37,243 bases of DNA from Desulfobacterales bacterium (GCA_030145015.1 JAQYWI010000036.1:1-37243); one strand, 5' to 3'; counted from the stretch's first letter, positions 1 through 9,146 are shown. Notes: generated from the sequence alone by a model not told the origin. Made by a program: numbers and translations.

Positions 1-697
1 CCATTGTCATGTTGACAAAAAAGGGCCTTTCTCCTTGATCTTGTGCGGCTTCAATTTTTTGTCTCAAATCGTCGGGGACCATTCGTCCATGCCGGTCACA
101 TTTAATCTTGCGGACTGATTTTGCGCCTAAGCCAAGAAAAGCTGCTGCCTTATCAATGGAAAAATGAGATTGTTCGGAGGTAAAAATCACCAGCCTGTCT
201 TTGCGCCACAAGCCGTCATTGATTGCTTCCGGATAAAAATGCTTTAACGCCAGATACATGGCAAACATATTGGAAGATGAACCGCCCGGACAGAATATTC
301 CGTCACTGTCGGCCCCATAGCCCACGATCTCAGCTAAAGTCCTGATCACCTCTATTTCTGCCAGGGCGAAGACCGGCGAAGCTTCATAAGCGTGAACATT
401 TGAGTTTACGAGTGAAACCAGCCAATCCGCAATCAACCCCACGGGATCGGGCGAAGAATAAAGATAATTCAAATGGTAAGGGGACCAACTATTGGGAGTA
501 TATTCAATAACTTTTTCGAGAATTTGAACTAAATCATTTTCAGATAGATCCTTTGTCTGAGCGAGTGTAAAATCAAGCTCCTTTGCGAGCAAATCAGGTT
601 CTTTGTATTGAAAGACCTGCTCTCGATCCGGTCTAAAGCGTTTTAAAAACGGAAACCAGATTTGATCTAAAATTTGTTTTAAATTGTGCCGGGACAT
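1..697 (-). CDS. PLP-dependent group II decarboxylase family protein (C-terminus cut by window edge)
   Basis: The minus-strand frame is open from the ATG at 697-695 to the window edge, giving 232 codons of the N-terminal part. An in-frame TAA lies three codons upstream of this ATG, which fixes the start; no good ribosome binding site is visible. The protein starts MSRHNLKQILDQIWFP and contains SPYHLNYLYSSPDPVGLIAD, ANVHAYEASP-like sequence (NSNVHAYEASPVFALAE) and DGIFCPGGSSSNMFAMYLA. This is the pattern of group II PLP decarboxylases (glutamate, diaminobutyrate, cysteine sulfinate and aromatic amino acid types), in which the GGSxSN segment contacts the cofactor phosphate. The segment SEQSHFSIDKAAAFLGLG carries the His that stacks on PLP in the family. 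The catalytic Lys lies beyond the window, so the substrate cannot be inferred. Confidence 0.85.
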   Translation of the reverse strand, partial: MSRHNLKQILDQIWFPFLKRFRPDREQVFQYKEPDLLAKELDFTLAQTKDLSENDLVQILEKVIEYTPNSWSPYHLNYLYSSPDPVGLIADWLVSLVNSNVHAYEASPVFALAEIEVIRTLAEIVGYGADSDGIFCPGGSSSNMFAMYLALKHFYPEAINDGLWRKDRLVIFTSEQSHFSIDKAAAFLGLGAKSVRKIKCDRHGRMVPDDLRQKIEAAQDQGERPFFVNMTM

Positions 698-709
698 TGC
701 GAATTAAAT

Positions 710-864
710 GTGTTTGGTTTTCCCGAGGTATCATCCGCGGAACCGTCGATCACAGTGATAATTTCCGCTTCACGATTAACCGATCGGACGGAAATAATGA
801 TTTCTGCAATAGTCGATTTCGCATGCTAAGCCGGGACGATTACGGATATTTTTATGGATTCGAA
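710..864 (-). pseudogene. Relic of a family 2 glycosyltransferase N-terminus
   Basis: The minus strand from 864 to about 710 reads KISVIVPA, then a TAG stop (828-826), then HAKSTIAEIIISVRSVNREA and EIITVIDGSADDTSGKP. This follows the start of GT2 enzymes (xSVIIPAYNEExTI...EIIVVDDGSxDxT) almost position for position. The stop falls where the Tyr of the PAYNE motif should be, and the DDGS motif reads IDGS. Nothing of the rest of the enzyme follows; the decarboxylase gene starts 13 nt downstream. I read it as a decayed gene fragment left beside the decarboxylase. The match is by eye to the family motif, so it is not certain. Confidence 0.55.
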
Positions 865-1116
865 TTATGATATAGCCGTTGAGGTTTGTAGTGATCCGCC
901 TCACTTAGCACCTGAGAAGCGAATATTCAAACAATTTGTACATTTTCGGGGTATCTATTGCTTTAAAAGATATGCAAGAAACCGGAATATATCTCAGTTT
1001 TTGGCATGACGGATTTCAGATAAGGCTGCCCGATCCCTCAACTATCCGGAATTTGTAGACAAAACTTTCCAATCAGGCGTCTAATATTCAGCGGGTCTTG
1101 CGCCAATGATCTTCGC
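865..1116. other. Intergenic stretch with nothing recognised
   Basis: The sequence between the glycosyltransferase relic and the promoter of the kinase cluster has stops in all frames that I translated. It shows no strong palindrome and none of the repeat words found in other spacers. It may be further decayed coding sequence, but I could not assign a family. Confidence 0.4.
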
Positions 1117-1145
1117 TTGACACCCAATAGGCAAAATCTTATGTT
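1117..1145 (+). promoter_or_regulatory. Sigma-70-like promoter of the kinase/motor cluster
   Basis: A perfect TTGACA (1117-1122) is followed after 17 nt by TATGTT (1140-1145), which matches the TATAAT consensus at four of six positions. Transcription would start near 1152, about 60 nt before the first lipoprotein gene. This is the only good promoter seen upstream of the ten-gene cluster. Confidence 0.55.
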
Positions 1146-1212
1146 AGGCACTGTAATTATTTAGTTTTAATGACCTCATTGAGCATTGGTTTATGGGTTA
1201 TCGTTATTTAAA

Positions 1213-2361
1213 ATGAAAACTCTAATATTCATTTCAGTCATTTTAGCCGGGCTGGGGTTTGCGGCCTGCAAGACCACACCCACGCCAAGCACACCTGCGC
1301 CCCCGAAGCAGGAAAAACAGGAAACGACGGAGGCCGGCCCTTCGACGCCATCGGAATCGACAGAATCCGCGCAGCCGGGCGCGCAGGAAAAATCGAAAAC
1401 CGGCCAAACGGCCTCGCCGGATGCGACCGCGCCTCAAACCCAAGAACCAAAGGAAAAATCACAAGAAAGTCAAGCCGCTGCGGCCGGCGCGACCGAAGCC
1501 GGACCCGAAAAAGCCGACCAGACCTTGAGTAAAAGTAAACAAACAGGCCCGCAAACATCGCAATCCAAATTGGAAAAAGCCAGAGATGATCTGCGCGTCA
1601 GCCAGGCCACTGAGAAACGGATCGCCTCTGAACTTGAACAGCTCAAAAAATCAGGCAATGCCCCGGCTGAGGATATTCGCAATTATGAAACCTACCACGA
1701 ACGCGTCCAGGCCATGGTCGCTGAAAACCGTAAAATCGTAGAAAAAATGGAGGCTGCCCAGGCCAGGCATTCACCCGGCAAAGCGGCTTCCAAATCGGCT
1801 GCCTCCGGTGAGTCGCAAAAGCGACCGGATGCAACCATCCCTGAAGAACAAACCCAGGACCGGGTGGCGGAGCTGGATCGTCAATTAAGCGCATCGTTGA
1901 ACGAATTTGACGCCACACTGCTGAAGGAAATGGAGAGCATCGAAACCGAATCCGCCGCTAAAATGCATGACCTGGCGCAGGAAGCAGCCGAAGCCGCCAG
2001 GCGTCTGAAAGAAAAAGGCGTGGATCTGGGCAGCGCTGAATCCGAATCGTCCGATGATGGCTCCAAACAAAGCGAGCAGGGCGCGCAAGGTGAGCAGGGC
2101 AAAGCCGGCGAAAAGGACGCATCCAGCAAGGAAAAGGGACCGCCAACGGAACAGGCTGACGACGATGATGCGGTGGCTTCCAGCGATCGGTCCAAAGGCG
2201 GAGGCCAGGGGTCCACCGGTGACAGAGGAAGTCGGTACAGCAAAGATGATGACGATATCGTTGCCCGTCAGCTGCGGGAGGCGGCTGAAAACGAGACAGA
2301 CCCGGAGCTAAAAGAAAAGCTGTGGAAAGAATACGAGGAGTACAAGAAAAACACGCAATAA
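1213..2361 (+). CDS. Low-complexity Ala/Glu/Lys-rich lipoprotein
   Basis: The protein has 382 aa from the ATG at 1213. An upstream TTG at 1186 is in frame, but it would bury the signal peptide behind nine extra residues. Residues 1-19 (MKTLIFISVILAGLGFAAC) form a lipoprotein signal with a lipobox-like FAAC. After the Cys comes a long disordered stretch rich in Pro, Thr, Glu, Gln, Ala and Ser, then a probable coiled coil (about residues 115-260). Next are acidic DDDD patches and a more conserved-looking tail, ARQLREAAENETDPELKEKL. No catalytic domain is visible. It is the first gene after the promoter and lies in the same direction as the kinase genes. A role as a flexible envelope linker is inference. 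The ribosome binding site is poor. Confidence 0.75.
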   Translation: MKTLIFISVILAGLGFAACKTTPTPSTPAPPKQEKQETTEAGPSTPSESTESAQPGAQEKSKTGQTASPDATAPQTQEPKEKSQESQAAAAGATEAGPEKADQTLSKSKQTGPQTSQSKLEKARDDLRVSQATEKRIASELEQLKKSGNAPAEDIRNYETYHERVQAMVAENRKIVEKMEAAQARHSPGKAASKSAASGESQKRPDATIPEEQTQDRVAELDRQLSASLNEFDATLLKEMESIETESAAKMHDLAQEAAEAARRLKEKGVDLGSAESESSDDGSKQSEQGAQGEQGKAGEKDASSKEKGPPTEQADDDDAVASSDRSKGGGQGSTGDRGSRYSKDDDDIVARQLREAAENETDPELKEKLWKEYEEYKKNTQ

Positions 2362-2501
2362 CACAATGCTATAAATTTATTTGCGTATAGTTCACCAAAA
2401 CTGAAAACTTGAATTTTCTCCCAGAAGTATATCGACACTGAACGCTAATTTGTTCAAAATTCTTTGCGATCTTTGCGGCGTTGTGTGGGGATTAATAAAA
2501 A

Positions 2502-3719
2502 ATGAGATCCAGCGTTTTTAAATACATATTATTTTTTATTTCCATCCTTGTCTTTACGGGCTGCGCCACTTACGGTGCACATAAGGTCAGCCCCACCCCG
2601 ATTGAAGCCGCCAAAGCGGAAATTCCTGAAAACCAGCTAATTGATGTCGGAATCCTGGTCTTCGAAAGTGAGGAATTAACACCTAAGCAAGCCGAAAAAG
2701 AAGGAACGAATGCGGACATCCGAAAAGCCGAAAGCCACTTTATTCCCTATCACTTAAAAAATACGCTGCACCAGAGCGGTCATTGGGGTGCCATCCAGGT
2801 GATTCCGGCTGAAACCAACAGCGTGGACCTGCTGGTAAAAGGCAAGATCATCGAGTCAAACGGAGAAGTTTTGTTTTTAGAGATCGATGTGGTGGAAGCA
2901 ACCGGTAAAAGATGGTTCAAAAAGAAATATAGCGCTGAAGCGTCGGAGTCCATTTACGCGGGCAACCGGGCGGGTGAAAAAGATGCATATCAGAATCTGT
3001 ACAATACCATCGCCAATGATATGGCCAAATTCAAAATGAAGCTTGGCCCTTCAGAAATTGAAACGATTCGCACGGTCTCCAAGCTGAAATTTGCACAGGA
3101 GTTTGCACCGGATGCATTTGAAGGTTATCTTGCCAAGGATAAAAAAGGCCGCTTAAGCGTTAAGCGCCTGCCGGCGGATAATGACCCCATGATGGAGCGC
3201 CTGCTGAAAATCAGAGAACGTGAATACATGTATGTGGACACCCTCAATAATCAATACGAAGGGTTTTATAATGACATGTGGCCGTCTTACGAAAATTGGC
3301 GCAAGCTGAATTTAACCGAACGTCAGGCCATAAAGAAAATCAAACGCGAAGCGTTAACCAAACAACTCATCGGCGCTTTGCTAATTGCAGGGGCAATTGC
3401 GGCAGGCTCAAGCAATTCCAACGTTGGTCGAGTCATGGCGCCGGCAATGGTTATCGTCGGGGGTCAGGTGCTGATCAGCGGATGGAATATTTCAAAGGAG
3501 GCCGAAATTCACTCGGCCGCAATTGAAGAACTCAGTGAATCATTTGGAAATGAAATGCAACCTGTAACAATGGAGTTTGAAGGCCAGCAATACGAATTGA
3601 CCGGAACTGCCGAGGAGCAGTTTAAACGCTGGCGCGAGCTGCTGCGTCAAATCTATTTTGCCGAAACCGGCTTTACGCCGACACCATTACCTGAAGCGCC
3701 AAATATGGATAGCGAATAA
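2502..3719 (+). CDS. Putative lipoprotein of unknown family
   Basis: The protein has 405 aa. It begins MRSSVFKYILFFISILVFTGC, a clear signal with lipobox FTGC, so the mature protein would be anchored through Cys21. The next 150 residues look like a soluble alpha/beta domain (IDVGILVFESEEL, SVDLLVKGKIIESNG, VLFLEIDVVEATGKRWF), similar in feel to outer-membrane assembly lipoproteins that measure or present a substrate. A Gly/Ala-rich hydrophobic stretch (about residues 288-328, LIGALLIAGAIAAGS onwards) could insert in a membrane. The C-terminus is helical and charged. The stop is 10 nt before the kinase gene, so the two are probably cotranscribed. I do not recognise the family. Position suggests it is the outer-membrane or periplasmic partner of the kinase system. 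Confidence 0.75.
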   Translation: MRSSVFKYILFFISILVFTGCATYGAHKVSPTPIEAAKAEIPENQLIDVGILVFESEELTPKQAEKEGTNADIRKAESHFIPYHLKNTLHQSGHWGAIQVIPAETNSVDLLVKGKIIESNGEVLFLEIDVVEATGKRWFKKKYSAEASESIYAGNRAGEKDAYQNLYNTIANDMAKFKMKLGPSEIETIRTVSKLKFAQEFAPDAFEGYLAKDKKGRLSVKRLPADNDPMMERLLKIREREYMYVDTLNNQYEGFYNDMWPSYENWRKLNLTERQAIKKIKREALTKQLIGALLIAGAIAAGSSNSNVGRVMAPAMVIVGGQVLISGWNISKEAEIHSAAIEELSESFGNEMQPVTMEFEGQQYELTGTAEEQFKRWRELLRQIYFAETGFTPTPLPEAPNMDSE

Positions 3720-3729
3720 ATAAAACGCT

Positions 3730-6141
3730 ATGCCGCATTTAAAAAAAAACCAAATACTGCATTCCCGTTTTTCCCTGGAGGAGATGATCGGCGCAGGCGG
3801 CATGGGGCAGGTCTGGCGGGTTTGGGATCTTGAACTTGAAGACCAGGTCGCCATAAAAATCTTAAATCCACAGCTAACGGCGAATCCCGACAGCGTTGAC
3901 CTGCTGAAAAACGAATGCCGCAACACCCGCCGCCTGGTCCACCCAAATATTGTGCGCGTCTTTGATTTTCATCGATTTAAAGATCTGGCATTCATCTCCA
4001 TGGAATATATCGACGGTCGGGACCTGGCCACTCACCGCAGCCAATTTGAGCACATCCGCCCCGCAGAAATTATCAAGCTGATAGCGCCGGTAATCGATGC
4101 ATTGGGTTATGCCCATGACCTGGGGCTGGTTCATCGCGATGTCAAAGCCAGCAATATCTTACTCGACCGGCACAAAACCCCCCGGCTGACCGATTTTGGT
4201 ATTGCCGGCGTTTTCAAATCGGGCCACAATGCCCTGGATATTACGTCCGGCGGTTCACTGTTTTGCATGAGCCCGCAGCAACTTGAGGGCCGCCAGCCCA
4301 GTCCGTCTGACGATATTTATGCCCTGGGGGCCTTGCTGTATGAACTGCTCAGCGGATATCCGCCGTTTTATCCGGATATCAGCCGTGATAAAATCCTTCA
4401 TGAAATCCCGGCTGCAATCAACCAAAAATTAGACCCAACAGCTGTCGATGCGAACATCCCGCAGCCAATGGAGAAACTTATCGAACAGATGCTGGCCAAG
4501 ATGCCCGCTGAACGCCCGGCCAGCATGCAAGAGATCAATGACCGCTTGAAGCACATTGTAAACAGGCAGGTGCATCAGACCCTGCCGCCTGATGTGAATA
4601 ACGCCGGCCCGCCAGAGGATGAGCCGGCTTTAAGTCCGGCGCAAATCATTACGCCGGTCAGGGTAACCCCGGGGGCGGCCCGCAAAGGGTTGCCTTTAAG
4701 TGCGCGCAGCAAGCGGGTTAAAGCTTTGGCACTGGCCGCAACCTTCGTTTTTCTGGTGGCCGGCGGTTTGTGGCTATGGCAATATCTGGCAAGCAGCCCC
4801 CCGGGGGGACCTCAGGTGCAACAAACGCTTAGCGAACAAAATCAAGCAGTGCCAAAGAAGACGCCGGAGGTGCCGGCGGTTTTACCCGAAAAGGCACCCG
4901 ATCCGGCCAGGCTGGCGGCTGAAAAAGAACAGGCGGAGCAAAAACTTGCTGATTTTATGCAGATAAAACAGGCCTTGGAGGCCAAAGGGGTTTCGCAATG
5001 GGGCAACGCAGCGTATCGTCAAATGACGCAGCTTTCTGAAGAAGCAGATCGGTTTTTAATTGAAAACGATTACATCGCCGCTGCCGCAAAATATGAGGCG
5101 GCGGCTGCCCAGGCGCAGGTCTTAGCCGATCGGGTCGATCCGACCCTTGAACAGCTGCTGGATGAAGGCCGACTGGCGCTGAATCAAGGCAACGCGGAGC
5201 TGGCCCGGCAAAAATTCAATGTCGCCCTGATGATTGATCCGAACAACGCGCTGGCTCAAAAAAGCCTGCAGCGCGCCCAAAAAATAGATGCGGTCAGGCG
5301 GCTGATGGAATCGGGAAGTCGCCATGAAAAAAATGGGAATATTTCTTTTGCCCATGCCGACTATCAAGAGGCGCTGAAACTGGATCCCGCGTCTAAAGAA
5401 GCCCGGCAGGCGTTGGCCCGGGTTAAAGGGCAGATCCGCGATGGCGAATTTCAAGCGTTGATGTCTGAAGGGCTGACGGCCCTGCATAATAACAACTACA
5501 AACTTGCGCGCACAAAACTGCTGGAGGCAAAATCGTTCAGACCGCAATCCCGGGAAGTAAAAGATGCGCTGGCCCAGGTGGATCAGTCCATTCGCCTGGC
5601 CAACATTGAAACCTATCGCCAAAAAGCGACCGCTGCGGAACAGGCCGAAAACTGGGAGCAGGCCTTAAACGCCTACCAGCAGGCGCTTAAAATCGATTCT
5701 AATGTCCAGTTTGCCGCCCGGGGAAAACAACGCTCGCTAAAGTTTATCCGCATCGACAAGCGCATCAACTTTTTTCTAAAACAGCCCGCGGCCCTGGAAT
5801 CGGATCGCCAGCTTGACAACGCCATCCAGCTCATTGCCGAAATCGAAGAAATTGAGCCAAAGGGCCCGCGCTTAAAAGACCAATTCGATAAACTCACCCG
5901 GCTTGCGGCGGCCGCGCAAACCCCTGTAAAAATTATCCTTGAATCCGATAATTTTACAGAAGTTGCCGTATATAAAGTTGGAAAACTGGGTCGCTTTGCA
6001 AGCCAGGAGTTGAGCCTGAGGCCCGGCACATATACCGTGGTGGGCACCCGGGACGGATATCAAGATGTCCGCCAGAAAATCATCATCAAACCGGGGCAGG
6101 ATCCGGTGCGCATTGCTGTCAAGTGTGAGGTTGAAATTTGA
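3730..6141 (+). CDS. Transmembrane Ser/Thr protein kinase with TPR-like and PEGA regions
   Basis: The protein has 803 aa. The N-terminal Hanks-type kinase domain (about residues 12-280) has the glycine loop GAGGMG (21-26), VAIK with Lys43, Glu62 of helix C, HRDVKASN (Asp137, Asn142) and DFG (155-157), so all catalytic residues are present. The APE-type motif is changed to SPQ. One membrane helix follows near residues 328-350 (LALAATFVFLVAGGLWLWQY). The extracytoplasmic part has repeated helical pairs resembling TPRs (about 440-660; for example YEAAAAQAQVL, FNVALMIDPNNALA, YQEALKLDPASKEA). It ends in a PEGA-like beta domain (about 725-803; RPGTYTVVGTRDGYQDVRQK). It would sense through the periplasmic TPR/PEGA part and phosphorylate cytoplasmic targets. 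No Shine-Dalgarno precedes the ATG. The 3' end overlaps the next gene by 4 nt. Confidence 0.92.
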   Translation: MPHLKKNQILHSRFSLEEMIGAGGMGQVWRVWDLELEDQVAIKILNPQLTANPDSVDLLKNECRNTRRLVHPNIVRVFDFHRFKDLAFISMEYIDGRDLATHRSQFEHIRPAEIIKLIAPVIDALGYAHDLGLVHRDVKASNILLDRHKTPRLTDFGIAGVFKSGHNALDITSGGSLFCMSPQQLEGRQPSPSDDIYALGALLYELLSGYPPFYPDISRDKILHEIPAAINQKLDPTAVDANIPQPMEKLIEQMLAKMPAERPASMQEINDRLKHIVNRQVHQTLPPDVNNAGPPEDEPALSPAQIITPVRVTPGAARKGLPLSARSKRVKALALAATFVFLVAGGLWLWQYLASSPPGGPQVQQTLSEQNQAVPKKTPEVPAVLPEKAPDPARLAAEKEQAEQKLADFMQIKQALEAKGVSQWGNAAYRQMTQLSEEADRFLIENDYIAAAAKYEAAAAQAQVLADRVDPTLEQLLDEGRLALNQGNAELARQKFNVALMIDPNNALAQKSLQRAQKIDAVRRLMESGSRHEKNGNISFAHADYQEALKLDPASKEARQALARVKGQIRDGEFQALMSEGLTALHNNNYKLARTKLLEAKSFRPQSREVKDALAQVDQSIRLANIETYRQKATAAEQAENWEQALNAYQQALKIDSNVQFAARGKQRSLKFIRIDKRINFFLKQPAALESDRQLDNAIQLIAEIEEIEPKGPRLKDQFDKLTRLAAAAQTPVKIILESDNFTEVAVYKVGKLGRFASQELSLRPGTYTVVGTRDGYQDVRQKIIIKPGQDPVRIAVKCEVEI

Positions 6142-8576
6142 ACATCCTTTACAAAATCAGGGACCACAAGGGTGAACGCACGATTGCCGAGGATGGGTTT
6201 CCGATTATTATTGGAGCAGGCCCCGGCGCTGATATCCAGGTCATTGATCTCAAAGCCGATGCGGAAGCCGCATATATCGGCTTATCTCAAAAACAGCCTT
6301 TTGTGCAAGCCGGTCAATCGGAGGTTCCGGTTCTATACAACGGTCAAAGACTGGAGGGTTCCGCATGGCTGATGGATGCAGACCATCTTGAAATCGGCTC
6401 CTGCAAAATAAATTTTAAGGCTGAAGGAAACGACTTTATCATCCAGGTTGTTTCCCCGGAAATCGGGATTGAATCTGTCAGACCGCCATCTACCGGCAGC
6501 ACAGATCAGGCGCTAAAAATCAAACCTATTTCTTTCCGCTCGGATCGCAGGCAACAGGGTGCCGGTTCAATTATACGCTATCGGCGGTTTATCGGGCTGG
6601 CGATTGCCCTCAGCTTCCTTTTGCTCTTTAGCGCCGCCTGGTTTGTCTTTACCGCAAAGCAAATCACGATTCAGATTGAGCCGCAGCCCGATGAAGTTTC
6701 AATCAGCGGAAGCCTGGTTGCACCCAGATTTGGCGGCCATTTCTTGCTGCGACCCGGCAAATATAATTTGCATGCCGTTAAAGAATGTTATTATGAATTA
6801 GAACAACCTTTCGAGGTCGGCGCGCAAAAAAGTCAAGAAGTGCGCTTTCAAATGCAAAAACTTCCGGGGCGCTTATCCTTGCAGGCACACCCAACAGGCA
6901 AACCGGAGGACCTTATCAACGGCGCCCGGGTCATCCTTGACGGACAGGAGCTGGGCGTCACGCCGGTTTCAAATCTTGAAGTAACCGCCGGCCAGCGCGT
7001 TTTAGAAATTCACGCGGACAACTATCAAAATATAAAAACAGACGTCCAAATTGCCGGGTGCGCCGAAGCGCAGTCGTTTGATTTTGCCTTAATTCCCGGC
7101 TGGTCTGATGTTTTTATCAGCTCGGTTCCGGAAGGCGCCGCCGTATCCGTCGACGGAAAGCCGGCCGGCCATACCCCCTTGACAATTGAACTGCCCGAGG
7201 GAAGCTATCGGCTGGAAATACATGCGGATGGTTTTAAACCCTGGCAAACCCGGTTGGCGGTCGGGCTGAATCAACCCCAAAAAATAACAGACATCCGACT
7301 GCAGCCTGCTGATGGAACATTGGCGCTGCAAACCAAACCGCCCGGCGCCAATGTAACCATCGGCCAGAAATTTGTGGGCAAGACGCCCCTAAAAGTTCAA
7401 TTATCAGCCAATAGCCAGCATGAGATTCGAATATCCAAAGCCGGTTATGAAAAAGTATCTCGCCGGGTTCAGGTGTCAACCGGAGAATTAAAAACACTGG
7501 CTGTGGATTTAAAGCCGGAATGGGGCCTAATTCACTTTAGGGTTGAACCGGCCGACGCCCAGCTAATTGTGGATGGCAAAAAACAGGGCGCGGTCCCACC
7601 GGAATTAAAGCTGGTGGCGGTCAGTCACCAGATCGAAATTAGCAAACAAGGATATAAACCCCATCAAACCCAAATCACCCCGCGACCCGGATATCCGCAA
7701 GAAATTAAAGTCACTTTAACCCCGCTCAAATCAAAACCGACAGGTCCACGGGGCGCCATCAAGGCCCAAAACGGCTACGCCCTGAAACTGATTCGTCCGC
7801 AGCCTTTTAGCATGGGATCTTCGCGCCGCGAACAGGGCCGCCGTTCCAATGAAACGCTTCGCAAAATCAACCTGCAACGACCCTTTTATATGGGCCTAAG
7901 CGAAGTAACCAATAAAGAGTTTAAACAATTTTTGGCCAGCCACAAATCCGGGGCGTTCAACGGACAGCGTTTATCCCAGGATGAGCATCCCGTTGTCCAG
8001 GTGACCTGGGAGCAGGCGGCTTTGTTTTGCAATTGGCTGAGCGCCAAGGAGTCGCTGCCGCCTGTCTATATTAAAAAGGGAAGCCGCCTGGTCGCCGCCG
8101 AGCCCATCGGTAGCGGATATCGGTTGCCCACCGAGGCTGAATGGGAATATTGTGCCCGGTTTATAAACCCTCAGGGCGCCCTCAAATACCCCTGGGGGAA
8201 TCAGTTTCCCCCGACCGCGCCATCCGGTAATTATGCCGATATCTCGGCCAAAAACCTGCTGCCTGCTTATATCGAAAATTACAATGATGGCTTCCCGGGC
8301 ACAGCGCCGCCGGCAAAATTTAAGGCCAACAGTCTGGGCTTATATGACCTGGGCGGAAACGTGGCGGAATGGGGCCATGACTTTTATGCAATTTATACCT
8401 ATAATACGAATAAAACCGAAATCGATCCAATCGGGCCCCAGGAAGGAAAGCATCATGTGGTCAAAGGATCGAGTTGGAAATATGCCAGCATGAGTAAATT
8501 GAGATTGGCGTACCGTGATTACAGCGACGACAAGCGCCCGGATCTCGGGTTTCGCATCTGTCGCTATTTAGAATGA
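6138..8576 (+). CDS. Membrane protein: FHA-like domain, TM helix, PEGA repeats, SUMF1-type domain
   Basis: The protein has 812 aa. It starts at a TTG that shares TTGA with the kinase stop, a translational-coupling arrangement. Residues 1-110 look like a degenerate FHA fold (PIIIGAGPGADIQVI, VLYNGQRL, DHLEIGSCKINF), but the usual Arg/Ser/His phosphate contacts are not visible. A membrane helix lies near 152-173 (GLAIALSFLLLFSAAWFVFT). Several PEGA repeats follow (GARVILDGQELGVTPV, GAAVSVDGKPAGHTPLTIEL, GANVTIGQKFVGKTPLKVQL, DAQLIVDGKKQGAVPPELKL). Residues from about 545 to the end are a SUMF1/FGE-sulfatase-type domain (HPVVQVTWEQAALFCNWLS, YRLPTEAEWEYCAR, YDLGGNVAEW, VVKGSSW, LGFRICRY). The Cys pair used by true formylglycine-generating enzymes is absent after GSSW. 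A periplasmic binding role is more likely than catalysis. Confidence 0.9.
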   Translation: MNILYKIRDHKGERTIAEDGFPIIIGAGPGADIQVIDLKADAEAAYIGLSQKQPFVQAGQSEVPVLYNGQRLEGSAWLMDADHLEIGSCKINFKAEGNDFIIQVVSPEIGIESVRPPSTGSTDQALKIKPISFRSDRRQQGAGSIIRYRRFIGLAIALSFLLLFSAAWFVFTAKQITIQIEPQPDEVSISGSLVAPRFGGHFLLRPGKYNLHAVKECYYELEQPFEVGAQKSQEVRFQMQKLPGRLSLQAHPTGKPEDLINGARVILDGQELGVTPVSNLEVTAGQRVLEIHADNYQNIKTDVQIAGCAEAQSFDFALIPGWSDVFISSVPEGAAVSVDGKPAGHTPLTIELPEGSYRLEIHADGFKPWQTRLAVGLNQPQKITDIRLQPADGTLALQTKPPGANVTIGQKFVGKTPLKVQLSANSQHEIRISKAGYEKVSRRVQVSTGELKTLAVDLKPEWGLIHFRVEPADAQLIVDGKKQGAVPPELKLVAVSHQIEISKQGYKPHQTQITPRPGYPQEIKVTLTPLKSKPTGPRGAIKAQNGYALKLIRPQPFSMGSSRREQGRRSNETLRKINLQRPFYMGLSEVTNKEFKQFLASHKSGAFNGQRLSQDEHPVVQVTWEQAALFCNWLSAKESLPPVYIKKGSRLVAAEPIGSGYRLPTEAEWEYCARFINPQGALKYPWGNQFPPTAPSGNYADISAKNLLPAYIENYNDGFPGTAPPAKFKANSLGLYDLGGNVAEWGHDFYAIYTYNTNKTEIDPIGPQEGKHHVVKGSSWKYASMSKLRLAYRDYSDDKRPDLGFRICRYLE

Positions 8577-8585
8577 GACGTAATT

Positions 8586-8927
8586 ATGAACTTGAAAATA
8601 TTTACAGGGCTCAAAAAGCTTGCCATCATAATCGTTACGATACTGGGTTTTGGGGTTATCGCAAATTGGGCTGTACCGGCGGATCCATCGTATCAACCGC
8701 TCCCGGATCAGAAACAGCCCAAACAACACCGCATGGTGGTTGCACAGAGCGAAACCCGGACAACGGCCAAAGAAAAGACGGCGCCCTCATCGGAAAGCAG
8801 CGCGTCGGAATCCAAAACCCAGGAAAAGAAAGAATCAGCCGGGACACAGGAGAAGCCGCTTAAAGAGTTTCGTCCGTCTGAAAGAATCGAAGCGGATCAG
8901 GCGGTGGACTTTCCTTACGACATCTAG
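8586..8927 (+). CDS. Small single-pass membrane protein
   Basis: The protein has 113 aa. One N-terminal hydrophobic helix (residues 10-30, KLAIIIVTILGFGVIANWAV) is followed by a disordered Lys/Glu/Ser/Thr-rich stretch. A compact tail follows, RPSERIEADQAVDFPYDI, which looks conserved rather than random. An alternative frame starts at 8573 with ATGA on the previous stop. I prefer 8586 because that frame gives a sensible membrane helix and tail, whereas the other is basic and featureless. It lies 9 nt after the SUMF1-type gene and before the TolQ-like gene. An adaptor role between the membrane proteins is inference. Confidence 0.7.
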   Translation: MNLKIFTGLKKLAIIIVTILGFGVIANWAVPADPSYQPLPDQKQPKQHRMVVAQSETRTTAKEKTAPSSESSASESKTQEKKESAGTQEKPLKEFRPSERIEADQAVDFPYDI

Positions 8928-9003
8928 TGTTGTGTCCCGCTAGTAATTTATAAAACACGGAATAAGCAAGTGTCGGGTTTCAGAGGTATTATTATACGGC
9001 ACC

Positions 9004-9107
9004 CGAGGACGAGGACGAGCAAAATGATGAGAATAAAATATCGTCCTCGTACTCGTCCTCGTCCTCGAGAACCGACTGACACCTGAACACTGAAACCTGA
9101 AACCATA
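9004..9107. repeat. CTCGTC/GACGAG palindrome followed by a TGACACCTGAA word block
   Basis: GAGGACGAGGACGAG-type sequence at 9004-9019 is mirrored by CTCGTACTCGTCCTCGTCCT at 9046-9065, giving an imperfect hairpin. Directly after it, 9076-9098 carries a CTGACACCTGAACACTGAAA-type block that recurs identically (23 nt) at 25697-25719. The element fills the 219-nt spacer before the TolQ-like gene. It has no U-tract, so it is not a standard terminator. Confidence 0.75.
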
Positions 9108-9146
9108 ATCAATGTACCTAATGTATAACAAATATGGACGGATGCC

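Noticed and set aside
5122..5622. 166-codon minus-strand open frame inside the kinase gene
   Set aside because: It has no domain, no ribosome binding site and full overlap with the well-supported kinase TPR region.
7770..8576. Active formylglycine-generating enzyme
   Set aside because: The Cys pair after the GSSW motif is missing and no sulfatase gene is nearby.
8573..8863. Alternative frame starting with ATGA on the stop of the SUMF1-type gene
   Set aside because: The coupling start is attractive, but the product is basic and featureless; the frame at 8586 gives a membrane helix and a compact acidic tail.
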